NCBI RefSeq assembly: GCF_045310525.1
Contig: NZ_JBJHZY010000002.1
Coordinates: 62,001 to 126,000 of the forward strand
Direction of reading: 5' to 3'
DNA length: 64,000 nucleotides
Source: Clostridium_AT radicumherbarum
Lineage (GTDB): Bacteria; Bacillota; Clostridia; Clostridiales; Clostridiaceae
Each line of letters opens with the position of its first letter. Within the stretch, counting starts at the first letter, position 1. A program made the translations under genes and the position numbers. Below the pieces are notes generated by a model that was not told the DNA's origin, searched no databases, and worked only from the letters and a program-made list of their open reading frames with translations. This document shows, piece by piece, positions 1 to 8,818 of the stretch.

Positions 1-892
1 TACTTATTTTCATAATTCGCATTAAAAGTACAAAATAAAGTAATATCAAAAATATTCCACCAATTAGTCCCCATTCCTCACCAACACAAGAAAAAATAAA
101 GTCTGTATGAACCTCAGGAATAAAGCCCCCTGCAATTTGTGTTCCATTTAAGAAACCTTTCCCCAGTAACCCACCTGACCCAATTCCGATAAGCGATTGA
201 GTTAATTGATATGCAATATCCGATTCATATGCACCAGGATTTATAAAAGATATAATTCGATTTTTTTGATAGATCTTTAAAATGCCACTAAACCATATAA
301 TAAGACTTATAGGAATTACTGAAATAAAACCAGTATATATTATCTTTAAATCTAATCCAGCAATGAATAATATGCCTAAAGTAATAAAGAAACAAATAAG
401 TGCCATTCCAACATTAGGTTGAATAAGGATTAAAACAATGGGTATTAATGAATAACCTATTAGTATTAGTAAATTTTTAGCATTATTAATGTTCCCTTCA
501 AAATCCTCAATTTTTTTAGAAAGGATTAGAATTAAACCTATCTTTACAAATTCACCTGGTTCTATGGCAATACTACCAATCCTTATCCAAGAAGCTGCTC
601 CTTTAACTGCTCTACTGCTTATATCATTAAACACTAGTAAAGCAATACTTGCCCAATAAATAATTTCAGTGTAATTTTTAATAAATATAAAATCCTTTGA
701 AGATATAAAAATAATAATGGCAAAACCTATTATAATCCATAAAAATTGAAGCTTTACATAATTAGACCCAGAAGATAAATGCATTGTACTATAAATATTC
801 AATAATCCAAAAATTAATATTATAACAACATCAATTATAAGTATATAGTCCAGATTTTTTAACTTTTTCTTATATCCCCTAAAATCTATCAC
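1..892 (-). CDS. rodA: RodA/FtsW (SEDS) family peptidoglycan polymerase, 5' part only
   Basis: Multi-pass membrane glycosyltransferase that polymerises lipid II during cell-wall elongation with a partner class B PBP. About 297 codons are visible, from a GTG start at 892 with GGAGG seven bases upstream, and the frame runs open through the window edge. Family signatures seen are a WIRIG segment, EPGEFVKIG, QPNVGMAL, an IGSGG...GKG loop and, near the edge, PEVHTDFIFSCVGEEWG. The HTDFIF loop and gene size favour RodA over FtsW or SpoVE, but that choice is an inference. The C-terminus is missing. It follows the transketolase terminator on the same strand and so probably has its own promoter. Confidence 0.85.
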   Translation of the reverse strand, partial: MIDFRGYKKKLKNLDYILIIDVVIILIFGLLNIYSTMHLSSGSNYVKLQFLWIIIGFAIIIFISSKDFIFIKNYTEIIYWASIALLVFNDISSRAVKGAASWIRIGSIAIEPGEFVKIGLILILSKKIEDFEGNINNAKNLLILIGYSLIPIVLILIQPNVGMALICFFITLGILFIAGLDLKIIYTGFISVIPISLIIWFSGILKIYQKNRIISFINPGAYESDIAYQLTQSLIGIGSGGLLGKGFLNGTQIAGGFIPEVHTDFIFSCVGEEWGLIGGIFLILLYFVLLMRIMKIS

Positions 893-1011
893 TAGATTTA
901 CCTCCGATATTTTAACTTAGGAACATATATAATTATATTGAGTTTTTCTTATAAATCAATTGTAATTTATTAAATTATATTTAATTTTAAATTGCATTTT
1001 TATTAATTATT

Positions 1012-1050
1012 AAAAAAGCCACCTATGTGATAAAAATACACATAGGTGGC
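1012..1050 (-). terminator. Rho-independent terminator of transketolase gene
   Basis: Perfect 12-bp inverted repeat (GCCACCTATGTG at 1018-1029 with its complement at 1039-1050). On the minus strand it is followed by six T residues. It lies 15 bases past the stop codon of the transketolase gene. Confidence 0.9.
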
Positions 1051-1064
1051 ACTAAAAATCTACC

Positions 1065-3047
1065 TTATTTTAATAAAGTCATAGTCTTGTTAACTACATT
1101 TTCTACGGTAAATCCAAATTTTTCGAATAATAGTTCAGCTGGTGCTGATTCTCCAAAGTGATCTATGGAAATTATATCTCCATCAAAACCAACATATTTA
1201 TGCCAACCAAAGGAGCTAGCAGCTTCCACAGCAAGTCTTTTTCTAACTGATTTTGGAAGTACGCTTTCCTTATATTCACTGCTTTGAGCCTCAAAAACTT
1301 CAAAGGAAGGCATACTTACTACTCTAGCATCAACGCCCCTATCCTTTAAAACTTTTGCTGCTTCATAAATAAATTCAACTTCAGAACCAGTTGCCATAAG
1401 TATAATATCAGGTACTGCTTTTTCACTATCTTTTAATATATATGCGCCCTTTAGAGCTCCTTTTTTAGATTCCTCATAAAGCGGTAAATTCTGTCTTGTA
1501 AGAACTAAGGCAGTTGGTCCATCTTGTCTTGTAATAGCTGAATACCAAGCTGCTACAGTTTCATTTGAATCAGCAGGTCTAAATACGTTCATATTCGGCA
1601 TACTTCTTAAGGATGCCAATTGTTCTATAGGTTGATGAGTAGGTCCATCTTCTCCAACACCAATGCTGTCATGAGTTAATACATAGGTTACAGGAAGCTT
1701 CATTAGAGAGGATAGCCTCATAGCCCCCTTCATATAATCGCTGAATACAAAGAAGGTTGCAACGAAGGTTCTTAAACCGCCATGAACTGCTATACCATTT
1801 CCTATTGCTGCCATAGCATGTTCCCTTACTCCAAAGTGAAGATTTGCTCCACTTCTATCTTCAGCTGAAAAATCACCTTTATCCTTCATATAGGTTTTAT
1901 TAGATGGAGCTAAATCTGCAGAACCTCCAATTAGATTTGGGACTAATTTGGCTAATCTATTAATAACTTCACCAGAGGAAGCTCTTGTAGCCATTTTACC
2001 GTTAAACTTCCAGAAATCTTCATCATTTAATAGTTCTACTGGAAGTTTATCACTGTGCCAAACTTCCCACTCCTTAGCAAGCTCAGGATATTTATTGCAA
2101 TAGCTTGCAAAAATATTATTCCATTCTTCTTCCTTTTCCTGCCCTTCTTCTATAAGAGTATTCATATATGCACGTACTACTTCAGGAACATGGAATTCTC
2201 CTTCAAATTGCCATTTTAGAAATTCCTTTGTTTTCATTATATTTTCTGCGCCAAGTGGCTCTCCATGGGCACCTGCAGTACCTTGCTTTGGTGAACCATA
2301 ACCTATCTGGGTTTTAACAACTATAATGCTAGGTCTCTCGTGATCTTCTTTTGCAAGCTTAATAGCATTATTAATAGAAGTTATATCATTCCCATCTTCC
2401 ACTACAAGGACTTGCCAGCCATAAGCTTTATATCTTGTCTCAACACTTTCTCTGAAAGCTATATCCGTATTTCCTTCAATGGATATTTTATTTGAATCGT
2501 ATAATACTATAAGTTTATCTAAAGCCAATGTTCCTGCTAATGATGCAGCTTCAGAAGTAATTCCTTCCATCATATCTCCATCACCAGAAAGTACATATGT
2601 ATAATGGTTAACTATCTTAAAGTTTGGTCTATTAAACTTTTCAGCCAAATGACTTTCAGCTATTGCCATACCTACACCTGTTGCTAAACCTTGTCCTAAA
2701 GGCCCTGTTGTAGTTTCTACACCATTGGTATGACCATATTCTGGATGACCAGGAGTCTTACTTCCAAGTTGTCTAAAGTTCATTAAGTCATCTATTGTTA
2801 GTCCATAACCAAATAAATGCAGAAGGGAATATAACAGCATTGAGCCGTGCCCAGCAGATAGGATGAATCTGTCTCGATCTAACCATTTACTGTTATTAGG
2901 ATTATGCTTCATTTGTTTTGCCCAAAGTGTATAAGCCATTGGTGCTGCTCCAAGAGGAAGCCCTGGATGACCGGAATTTGCCTTCTGAACACCTTCTGCG
3001 GATAATATTCTAATTGAATTGACTGTTAAATTTTCAACATTGCTCAT
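1065..3047 (-). CDS. tkt: Transketolase
   Basis: Thiamine-diphosphate enzyme of the non-oxidative pentose phosphate pathway; moves two-carbon units between sugar phosphates in the cytoplasm. At 660 aa it has the usual length. Seen are the N-terminal NSGHPG with substrate-contacting His27, the ThDP/metal motif GDGD at 155-158 followed by MMEG, a central pyrimidine-binding domain with FGVREHAM, and a C-terminal domain. The ATG at 3047 has an AAAGGAG site nine bases upstream. It is monocistronic, with a strong terminator after the stop. No oddities seen. Confidence 0.97.
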   Translation of the reverse strand: MSNVENLTVNSIRILSAEGVQKANSGHPGLPLGAAPMAYTLWAKQMKHNPNNSKWLDRDRFILSAGHGSMLLYSLLHLFGYGLTIDDLMNFRQLGSKTPGHPEYGHTNGVETTTGPLGQGLATGVGMAIAESHLAEKFNRPNFKIVNHYTYVLSGDGDMMEGITSEAASLAGTLALDKLIVLYDSNKISIEGNTDIAFRESVETRYKAYGWQVLVVEDGNDITSINNAIKLAKEDHERPSIIVVKTQIGYGSPKQGTAGAHGEPLGAENIMKTKEFLKWQFEGEFHVPEVVRAYMNTLIEEGQEKEEEWNNIFASYCNKYPELAKEWEVWHSDKLPVELLNDEDFWKFNGKMATRASSGEVINRLAKLVPNLIGGSADLAPSNKTYMKDKGDFSAEDRSGANLHFGVREHAMAAIGNGIAVHGGLRTFVATFFVFSDYMKGAMRLSSLMKLPVTYVLTHDSIGVGEDGPTHQPIEQLASLRSMPNMNVFRPADSNETVAAWYSAITRQDGPTALVLTRQNLPLYEESKKGALKGAYILKDSEKAVPDIILMATGSEVEFIYEAAKVLKDRGVDARVVSMPSFEVFEAQSSEYKESVLPKSVRKRLAVEAASSFGWHKYVGFDGDIISIDHFGESAPAELLFEKFGFTVENVVNKTMTLLK

Positions 3048-3149
3048 ATAGTACTACTCCTTTAATTGTATTTTAATTACTAATTTATCCTTTAAATAAC
3101 TTCAATGTATATTATAACTCACGAATTTAAAATAATCCATTTTAATTTT

Positions 3150-3180
3150 AATAAAATAGAAGATGTAAATTAACACCTTC
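3150..3180 (-). terminator. Terminator of methyltransferase gene
   Basis: Stem of 8 bp (3159-3166 with 3173-3180, including one G-U pair) directly after the methyltransferase stop, followed on the minus strand by TATTTTATT. Moderate strength. Confidence 0.6.
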
Positions 3181-3912
3181 TTATTTTTTTACACCTTTTA
3201 TAACTAAGGAAAAGGAGTCTTCGCTGTACATTTCTTCATTAAAGTTGCCAAAAACTTCGATGCCCTTAAATCCAACATCTTCAAACATAGATTTCAATTC
3301 TTCCATTTTAAGAGCAATTAAATCTACAGAGTTTTCATATTTGTCTTCATTACCCTCTTGAGAAACTATAAGTTCGGTATTAAATTCTACCTTGCTTTCG
3401 CTTTCTAAATAATTATAATTTCTAATAAATTTAACACCCTTTTCAGCTCTATCAATTGTAGGAAGTGACTTTATATTTTTTTTAATAACTCTGTCAAAAT
3501 TAATAATTTGTATTACTAATGAGCCATCATCAATAAGCATATCATATATGTCTTTAATTAATTGATGAATTTTTTCTTTATTTTTTAAGTGTACAATTGA
3601 ATTTCCAATACAAAAAATAAAATCATATTTTTTTCCATAAAAAATATCCTTAGCCTTTGTCATGTCACCTACAATGAAGTCTGCAAATAAGCCACCTTTA
3701 CCTTTTGCCTTAGTTATCATTTCCTCTCCTAAATCAATACCATCAACCCTATGACCTTTTTGAGCTAAGGCAATTGAATAAGTTCCGCTACCACAAGCTA
3801 GATCTAAAACCTTACTATTACCTTTTAAATTTTTGCATAGGTAATTTAGAGTTGTATCGTCCCTTGGAAATACTATATCATAGACTTTGCTTAATTCTTT
3901 ATAAAACTTCAT
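3181..3912 (-). CDS. Class I SAM-dependent methyltransferase
   Basis: Cytoplasmic methyltransferase of unknown substrate. Glycine-rich SAM-binding motif I (VLDLACGSGTYS) lies near residues 36-47, an acidic motif II (GIDLGEEM) follows near residue 60, and motif IV contains FIFCIGNSIVHL. The 243-aa length fits a single-domain Methyltransf_25-like enzyme. The ATG at 3912 has no Shine-Dalgarno within normal distance. The nearest strong site (AAGGAG) is about 40 bases upstream and instead fits an 11-codon leader ORF whose TGA overlaps this ATG, so translational coupling is possible. In-frame upstream extension is blocked by a TAA. Confidence 0.85.
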   Translation of the reverse strand: MKFYKELSKVYDIVFPRDDTTLNYLCKNLKGNSKVLDLACGSGTYSIALAQKGHRVDGIDLGEEMITKAKGKGGLFADFIVGDMTKAKDIFYGKKYDFIFCIGNSIVHLKNKEKIHQLIKDIYDMLIDDGSLVIQIINFDRVIKKNIKSLPTIDRAEKGVKFIRNYNYLESESKVEFNTELIVSQEGNEDKYENSVDLIALKMEELKSMFEDVGFKGIEVFGNFNEEMYSEDSFSLVIKGVKK

Positions 3913-3944
3913 AAATACTTGGTCTGGACTTTATTAAAGTCCAC
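3909..3944 (-). CDS. Possible 11-aa leader peptide coupled to the methyltransferase
   Basis: A GTG at 3944 sits six bases after an AAGGAG site and opens an 11-codon frame (MDFNKVQTKYL) whose TGA overlaps the methyltransferase ATG as ATGA. The frame spans a 9-bp inverted repeat (TGGACTTTA with TAAAGTCCA, about 3925-3943). Ribosome binding site, size and overlap are seen directly; function as a leader peptide is an inference. Confidence 0.4.
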   Translation of the reverse strand: MDFNKVQTKYL

Positions 3945-4054
3945 AACCCTCTCCTTCCCATTTTAAAATTCACATTTGCTTCTATAAATTATATCCATCT
4001 ATAATATTTTTAATAATACCTGCAGCAAATCTTTTTAATTTTTATTATAAATTT

Positions 4055-5746
4055 TTATATTTTAAATTCTTCAATGTCTTCTGCTAATTTTTCAGCTGTA
4101 AAACTAATGGCTTCAGCGGAATTTAAAAGCTGTTTTACATTTTTTAATTGTTCCTCACTAATTGAAGAAATTGATTTTGCTGAAGCATTAACTTTATCAT
4201 TAATAGCTGTTACAGATTGTACATCATAAAATATTCTTTCATTTTCTAAAACAGTATTTTTGATAGAAGTACAAACATTTTCTATTTGAGGCAAGGTATT
4301 GTTAACTTCTTTCATAATAATATTAAATGAAGTTACTGTCTCATCAATAATTGTTAATTGTCTATCCATTTTTTCAGAGATAAATTCAGAGCTACCAGAT
4401 ACATCTTCTACATTTTTTGAAACTTCATTTACAATATTATTTATATCCTTCGAGGCTTCCAAAACCTGCTCTGCCAGCTTTTTTATTTCTTCGGCTACAA
4501 CTGTAAAGCCCCTTCCTGCCTCTCCAGCCCTAGCTGCTTCTATTCCAGCATTTAATGCAAGAAGGTTTGTCTGCTCTGCTACGTTGTTTATAACTTCTGT
4601 AATATTAACTATTTTTGTAACATCATGACTTAATATATTTATTTCTTTATTAGTCTCTATAAAAGAATTTCTCACATCCTCGATTGAATGAACTAATACC
4701 TTTAATTTCTCTGATCCTACGTCAGCATTTTCTTTTATTCTTTCACTGCTTGAAGTGGCATTTTCTACTTTATTGCTAACATTATCTAAAGTAGTTCCAA
4801 ACACCTCAAGTTTATGAAATATGTCAGTAATATGTATATTTTGGTCTGATACAGAATTAAAAACATCTTCTACAGAATTAGATGCATCTTTTGTGGAAGC
4901 AGCAGCAACCTCTCCAAAAGCCATTAGCTGAGAGGAAATTGTATTTAATTCAGTAACAACCTGCTTTATGCCACTAATGGTATTCTTTAGTATCTTAATT
5001 GAATTATTTAAAGCACTACTAAGCTTTGCTAATTCATCCCTGCCTTTACTATCAAAGTTAATAGTAAAATCACCATTTGAAAATTTATCAAGATTTTTTA
5101 CGATTTTTGAAATAGGTCTAGTAATTGAACCTGAAATTATTAGTCCTAATAAGATTGCTAATACTAAAACTAAAATTGAAAATAGTAATGATTGAAGAAA
5201 GGTATTTTGTATAACTTTGTTCATGCTTTGAAGTGATATTCCAATATTAATAGTACCTATTAATTTATCTCCTTCATAAAAAGGAGTAGCAACATTATAA
5301 ACTTGTTCACCAGAAGGGCTTTTAAATATAAAGCCTGTTGTTTCGCCATTTTTTGTAACTCCGTTAATAGAGTTCTTATCTGTAGTTGATATACTATTAT
5401 TTTCAGTAGCTGAGCTTACTGTATCTGCTGCAGTATCCTTTGTCTCGCTTTTTTCATCACTTGCTAGCATTTTCATATTAGTATCAACAAGTGAAATATA
5501 GGAGATACTTCCGTTACTTTCCTTCTTAACTTCGCTAAACAAATTATGAATATCTTCTAAATTATCTATTTTATATCTTGTAATTTCTCTGTTGATTGTA
5601 GATATAAGAGTGTTGCCATCATTTTTCATCTGACTGATTGCAGCCTTCTGAACATCATAATAAGAAACCCCCATAAATGTTATAGTACATATGGAAGTTA
5701 ATATAATAAAAGTAACTAGAAGCTTTTGTTTTAAAGATTTAAACAT
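4055..5746 (-). CDS. Methyl-accepting chemotaxis protein
   Basis: Membrane chemoreceptor that signals to CheA/CheW. The 563 aa contain an N-terminal membrane segment (about 8-28), a roughly 150-residue extracytoplasmic sensor region resembling a single Cache domain, a second membrane segment near 185-205, a HAMP region beginning at SGSITRPISKIV, and a C-terminal signalling domain. The hairpin tip contains the conserved EQTNLLALNAGIEAARAGE and GRGFTVVAEEI stretches. The sensor has an unusual Ser/Thr/Asn-rich insert near 100-135. The ATG at 5746 has GCGGAGG upstream. No che or flagellar genes adjoin it, so it is an orphan receptor of unknown ligand. Confidence 0.95.
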   Translation of the reverse strand: MFKSLKQKLLVTFIILTSICTITFMGVSYYDVQKAAISQMKNDGNTLISTINREITRYKIDNLEDIHNLFSEVKKESNGSISYISLVDTNMKMLASDEKSETKDTAADTVSSATENNSISTTDKNSINGVTKNGETTGFIFKSPSGEQVYNVATPFYEGDKLIGTINIGISLQSMNKVIQNTFLQSLLFSILVLVLAILLGLIISGSITRPISKIVKNLDKFSNGDFTINFDSKGRDELAKLSSALNNSIKILKNTISGIKQVVTELNTISSQLMAFGEVAAASTKDASNSVEDVFNSVSDQNIHITDIFHKLEVFGTTLDNVSNKVENATSSSERIKENADVGSEKLKVLVHSIEDVRNSFIETNKEINILSHDVTKIVNITEVINNVAEQTNLLALNAGIEAARAGEAGRGFTVVAEEIKKLAEQVLEASKDINNIVNEVSKNVEDVSGSSEFISEKMDRQLTIIDETVTSFNIIMKEVNNTLPQIENVCTSIKNTVLENERIFYDVQSVTAINDKVNASAKSISSISEEQLKNVKQLLNSAEAISFTAEKLAEDIEEFKI

Positions 5747-5855
5747 AAGAATCCTCCGCTTTTCAAATTATGCATATATTTTACATTTATATTATATTAT
5801 TTTTCTACATAAAAAGCTATAACAGTAAAAATTAATAAAATCATTTGATAATGCT

Positions 5856-5883
5856 TTGAGTAAGCTGAAATACATGCTATGAT
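5856..5883 (+). promoter_or_regulatory. Probable sigma-A promoter of deacetylase gene
   Basis: TTGAGT at 5856-5861, a 16-base spacer and TATGAT at 5878-5883, 55 bases before the start codon. Confidence 0.5.
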
Positions 5884-5937
5884 AAAAGTATAGTATTGAT
5901 ATGTACATTAAACATTGAATATTGGAGGTGGGGAAAA

Positions 5938-6945
5938 ATGAACCGAAACAAAATGTTTATAATAATAGCAAGTATACTAATTCCATCTTTCTTAATTGGC
6001 TGTAATCATAATTCAAATCAGACTGTATCAACCTTAAATCAATATTCAATAAATAAATCAACAGACATTAATAAACCTATTGATAATTCTAAATTAGTTG
6101 ATAACACTAAAAACGAACAATCTGAAGCTACTACAGAAAGGCCAAATACTACTTCTGCAAATGCTGCTTTAGAAAAACCAGTTGCTTCTGAAAATTCTGC
6201 TTCTACGCCAAAGGAAATTTCGTCTACGCCTAAGGAAATAACAGATGTAAAGGGTTTAAGTTCGAAGAAAATAGAATGGTCTTGGGCTTATTCCCCTAAA
6301 AGTAGTGCTGCTTTATTAACTAAGTATCAGGGCTATGCTTTTGGAGATACCTCTCAAAAATTTATCTATCTTACCTTTGATGAAGGCTATGAAAATGGCT
6401 ACACTGCCAGTATATTAAATACCTTAAAAGAAAATGATGTTCAAGCTACCTTTTTTGTAACATTACCTTATGTTACAGGATCCTTTAATGGAATTAAAGA
6501 CTCGGACTTAGTTAGCAGAATGAGCAATGAAGGACATATTATCGGCAATCATTCTGTACATCACAAATCAATGCCTAGTATTACAGATGAAATACAATTT
6601 GATGCTGAGTTTACTGGTGTTGAAAGTGCTGTTGCTAAAATTCCAGGAGCAAAGGTATCTAAATTCTTTAGACCTCCTATGGGAGATTTTAGTGAACTAT
6701 CCTTGTATTATACTCAAAAATTGGGATATAAAACTATATTTTTTTCGTTAGCCTATAAAGATTATGATGTAAATAATCAGCCTGACAAAGAGACTGCAAA
6801 GCACTTTCTATTAGCCTCTACAAAACCAGGTATGATTTGCTTACTGCATGCCGAATCTAGAACTAATGCTGAAATATTAGATAGTCTCATAAAGGAATGG
6901 AAAAATGAAGGTTATACTTTTAAGACTTTAAATGAATTACCTTAA
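5938..6945 (+). CDS. Polysaccharide deacetylase lipoprotein, PdaA-like
   Basis: NodB-fold metal-dependent de-N-acetylase acting on peptidoglycan outside the membrane. PdaA homologues deacetylate muramic acid for spore cortex muramic-lactam. The start is ATG 5938 (TTGGAGGTGGGG upstream), giving 335 aa. A lipoprotein signal ends in LIGC (Cys22). A Ser/Thr/Asn-rich linker runs to about residue 105. The catalytic domain has TFDEGYENG at 146-154 (the PdaA-type variant of TFDDG), the metal histidines in NHSVHH (205-209), RPPMGDFS and a late LLHAES. The motif set favours PdaA over generic chitooligosaccharide deacetylases. Monocistronic, with a terminator after it. Confidence 0.88.
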   Translation: MNRNKMFIIIASILIPSFLIGCNHNSNQTVSTLNQYSINKSTDINKPIDNSKLVDNTKNEQSEATTERPNTTSANAALEKPVASENSASTPKEISSTPKEITDVKGLSSKKIEWSWAYSPKSSAALLTKYQGYAFGDTSQKFIYLTFDEGYENGYTASILNTLKENDVQATFFVTLPYVTGSFNGIKDSDLVSRMSNEGHIIGNHSVHHKSMPSITDEIQFDAEFTGVESAVAKIPGAKVSKFFRPPMGDFSELSLYYTQKLGYKTIFFSLAYKDYDVNNQPDKETAKHFLLASTKPGMICLLHAESRTNAEILDSLIKEWKNEGYTFKTLNELP

Positions 6946-6952
6946 ACATTAA

Positions 6953-6980
6953 AAAGGGGTATAATTTACCCCTTTATTTT
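6953..6980 (+). terminator. Bidirectional terminator between convergent genes
   Basis: Inverted repeat AAAGGGGTA (6953-6961) with TACCCCTTT (6967-6975), T-rich on both strands, between the deacetylase and the Rieske flavoprotein. Confidence 0.8.
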
Positions 6981-7002
6981 ATAGATTACAGCGATTTTCT
7001 TT

Positions 7003-8568
7003 TTAAAAGATATTAGGATCTTTAACATTAGGTCCCTCACTTAATTTATTAAGTGGATTAAAGGCTGGGCCCTCTACATTTTCCCCATCATAATTAAATC
7101 TAGAACCATGACAAGGACAATCCCAAGTTTTTTCAGCTTCGTTCCAAACTAATTCACAGCCTAGGTGTGTACAAGTAATGTCAACCATATGCAGCTTTCC
7201 ATTTTCATCACGAAAAGCACCTATTCTTTCTCCATTAATACTTACCACCTTAGCTTCACCCTTATTTACTTCAACGTCTTTTGGAACAGCAGCAAGTTTC
7301 CCTCCTATAAGCTTTTCAGCAACATCAAGGTTTTCTTTAACAAGCTTTGCTCCAGAGGCTATAATATCAAATCTTGATGGATCATATACTGATGACCATG
7401 GACTATTACCTTTTATTATTAAATCAGTTAATATGGAAGCTGCAGCTGTACCGTTAGTCATACCCCACTTTCCAAAACCTGTAGCTACAAATATATTATT
7501 AGTTTTAGAGGTTAAGTTTCCAACATAGGGTACACCATCTGCTGTCATACAGTCTTGAGTTGACCATCTATATAATATGTCCTCTACCTGAAAGTTATCT
7601 TTTGCAAAGGTAGCTAATGTTTCATAATGCCTATTAGTGTTTTTCTCGCTTCCTGTTTTATGGTGTTCGCCGCCAACAAGCACTATTTCTCCATCTTCAT
7701 AATTTTGCGAACGTAGTGATCTACCTGGATCCTCAGCAGATATAAACATCCCTTCTGTAAATTTTTCTTTAAGTCTAACAGCTACCACATAGGATTTTTC
7801 AACATACATTCTTGCGAAATACATGCCTAAGCCATCATAAAAGGGAAAATGTGAAGCTATTATTATTTTTGGTGCCTTTACTTTTTTACCATTATTAGTT
7901 TTTAGGGTGCAAGTATCTCCCTCTTCAATATCGACTATCTTTGTATGTTCAAAAATGTGACTCTCATTACCTGGAATTTCATCTGCTAGAACCTCTAAAT
8001 ACTTTAAAGGGTGAAACCTAGCTTGATTATCAAATTTTATAGCAGCCTTTACGTCAAAGGGTAAAGGTACCTTATTTAAATATGATGCTGTTATACCTAA
8101 TTTAGAAGCAGCACTTGCTTCTTTTTCAATTTTATCAATATACTCCTCAGATTGAGTATATACAAAAGCATGGCTCCAGCTAAAATCGCAATCTATATTC
8201 TTTTCTTTAACTAAATTTGCTATAAAATGAATAGCTTTCTCATTTGCTTCTGCATACTGCCTTGCCTTTTCTTCTCCAAATTTTGTTATTAATTTGTTAT
8301 AGATTAGATTATGTTGTGATGTAATTTTGGCAGTAGTATGACCAGTAGCTCCATGCATAATTTTATTAGCCTCTAATATTGCTACCTTAAGCCCTTTAGC
8401 TTTCAGTAAGAATGCTGAAGTAATACCTACTATACCACCTCCAACAATTGCCACATCCACATTTATATCCTCTTTTAAAGCAGGATAGTCTTTTTTTTGG
8501 GTGGAAGCAAGCCAATAAGGCTCATGAATACATGAAAGTACATCTAAATTATTATTTGAATTTTCCAT
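7003..8568 (-). CDS. FAD-dependent oxidoreductase with C-terminal Rieske [2Fe-2S] domain
   Basis: Two-domain redox protein of 521 aa. The N-terminal DAO-type domain has the dinucleotide motif VAIVGGGIVG near residues 40-49 and the usual acidic end of the second strand (AILEAN). The C-terminal Rieske domain has CTHLGC at 466-471 (ligands Cys466, His468) and CPCH at 484-487 (ligands Cys484, His487), the CxH...CxxH pattern. The architecture matches Bacillus subtilis YhfW, whose substrate is not established. No signal peptide is seen, so it is cytoplasmic. The ATG at 8568 has AAGGAGG upstream. Monocistronic, divergent from the ClC gene. Confidence 0.92.
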   Translation of the reverse strand: MENSNNNLDVLSCIHEPYWLASTQKKDYPALKEDINVDVAIVGGGIVGITSAFLLKAKGLKVAILEANKIMHGATGHTTAKITSQHNLIYNKLITKFGEEKARQYAEANEKAIHFIANLVKEKNIDCDFSWSHAFVYTQSEEYIDKIEKEASAASKLGITASYLNKVPLPFDVKAAIKFDNQARFHPLKYLEVLADEIPGNESHIFEHTKIVDIEEGDTCTLKTNNGKKVKAPKIIIASHFPFYDGLGMYFARMYVEKSYVVAVRLKEKFTEGMFISAEDPGRSLRSQNYEDGEIVLVGGEHHKTGSEKNTNRHYETLATFAKDNFQVEDILYRWSTQDCMTADGVPYVGNLTSKTNNIFVATGFGKWGMTNGTAAASILTDLIIKGNSPWSSVYDPSRFDIIASGAKLVKENLDVAEKLIGGKLAAVPKDVEVNKGEAKVVSINGERIGAFRDENGKLHMVDITCTHLGCELVWNEAEKTWDCPCHGSRFNYDGENVEGPAFNPLNKLSEGPNVKDPNIF

Positions 8569-8739
8569 AAGTATCCTCCTTGGATTTTCAACATCATATC
8601 TAAAAAAATAATCATTACACTTTAGGTTCTTCTACTTATAGAAAAATATGTATAATTAGTTTAGTAATCTCTAAAATTTAATAAAGTTTAGAATTAAGTT
8701 ATTTTGTTCTGTGAAAAATTAATACTAGATCTCATAAAT

Positions 8740-8768
8740 TTGATTCTAATAATTTATAAGCTTATAAT
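8740..8768 (+). promoter_or_regulatory. ClC gene promoter overlapped by a perfect palindrome
   Basis: TTGATT at 8740-8745, 17-base spacer, TATAAT at 8763-8768. A 14-bp perfect palindrome TTATAAGCTTATAA (8754-8767) covers the -10 box, which suggests an operator. The rest of the 250-bp divergent gap shows nothing further. Confidence 0.55.
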
Positions 8769-8818
8769 AGGTAAGGTGTTAAAAATGTAACGGAATTACA
8801 AAGAGGTGTTTTAATTAT

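Noticed and set aside
7165..7528. Plus-strand open frames inside the Rieske flavoprotein gene
   Set aside because: Antisense shadows: no ribosome binding sites, and the opposite strand encodes complete conserved domains.
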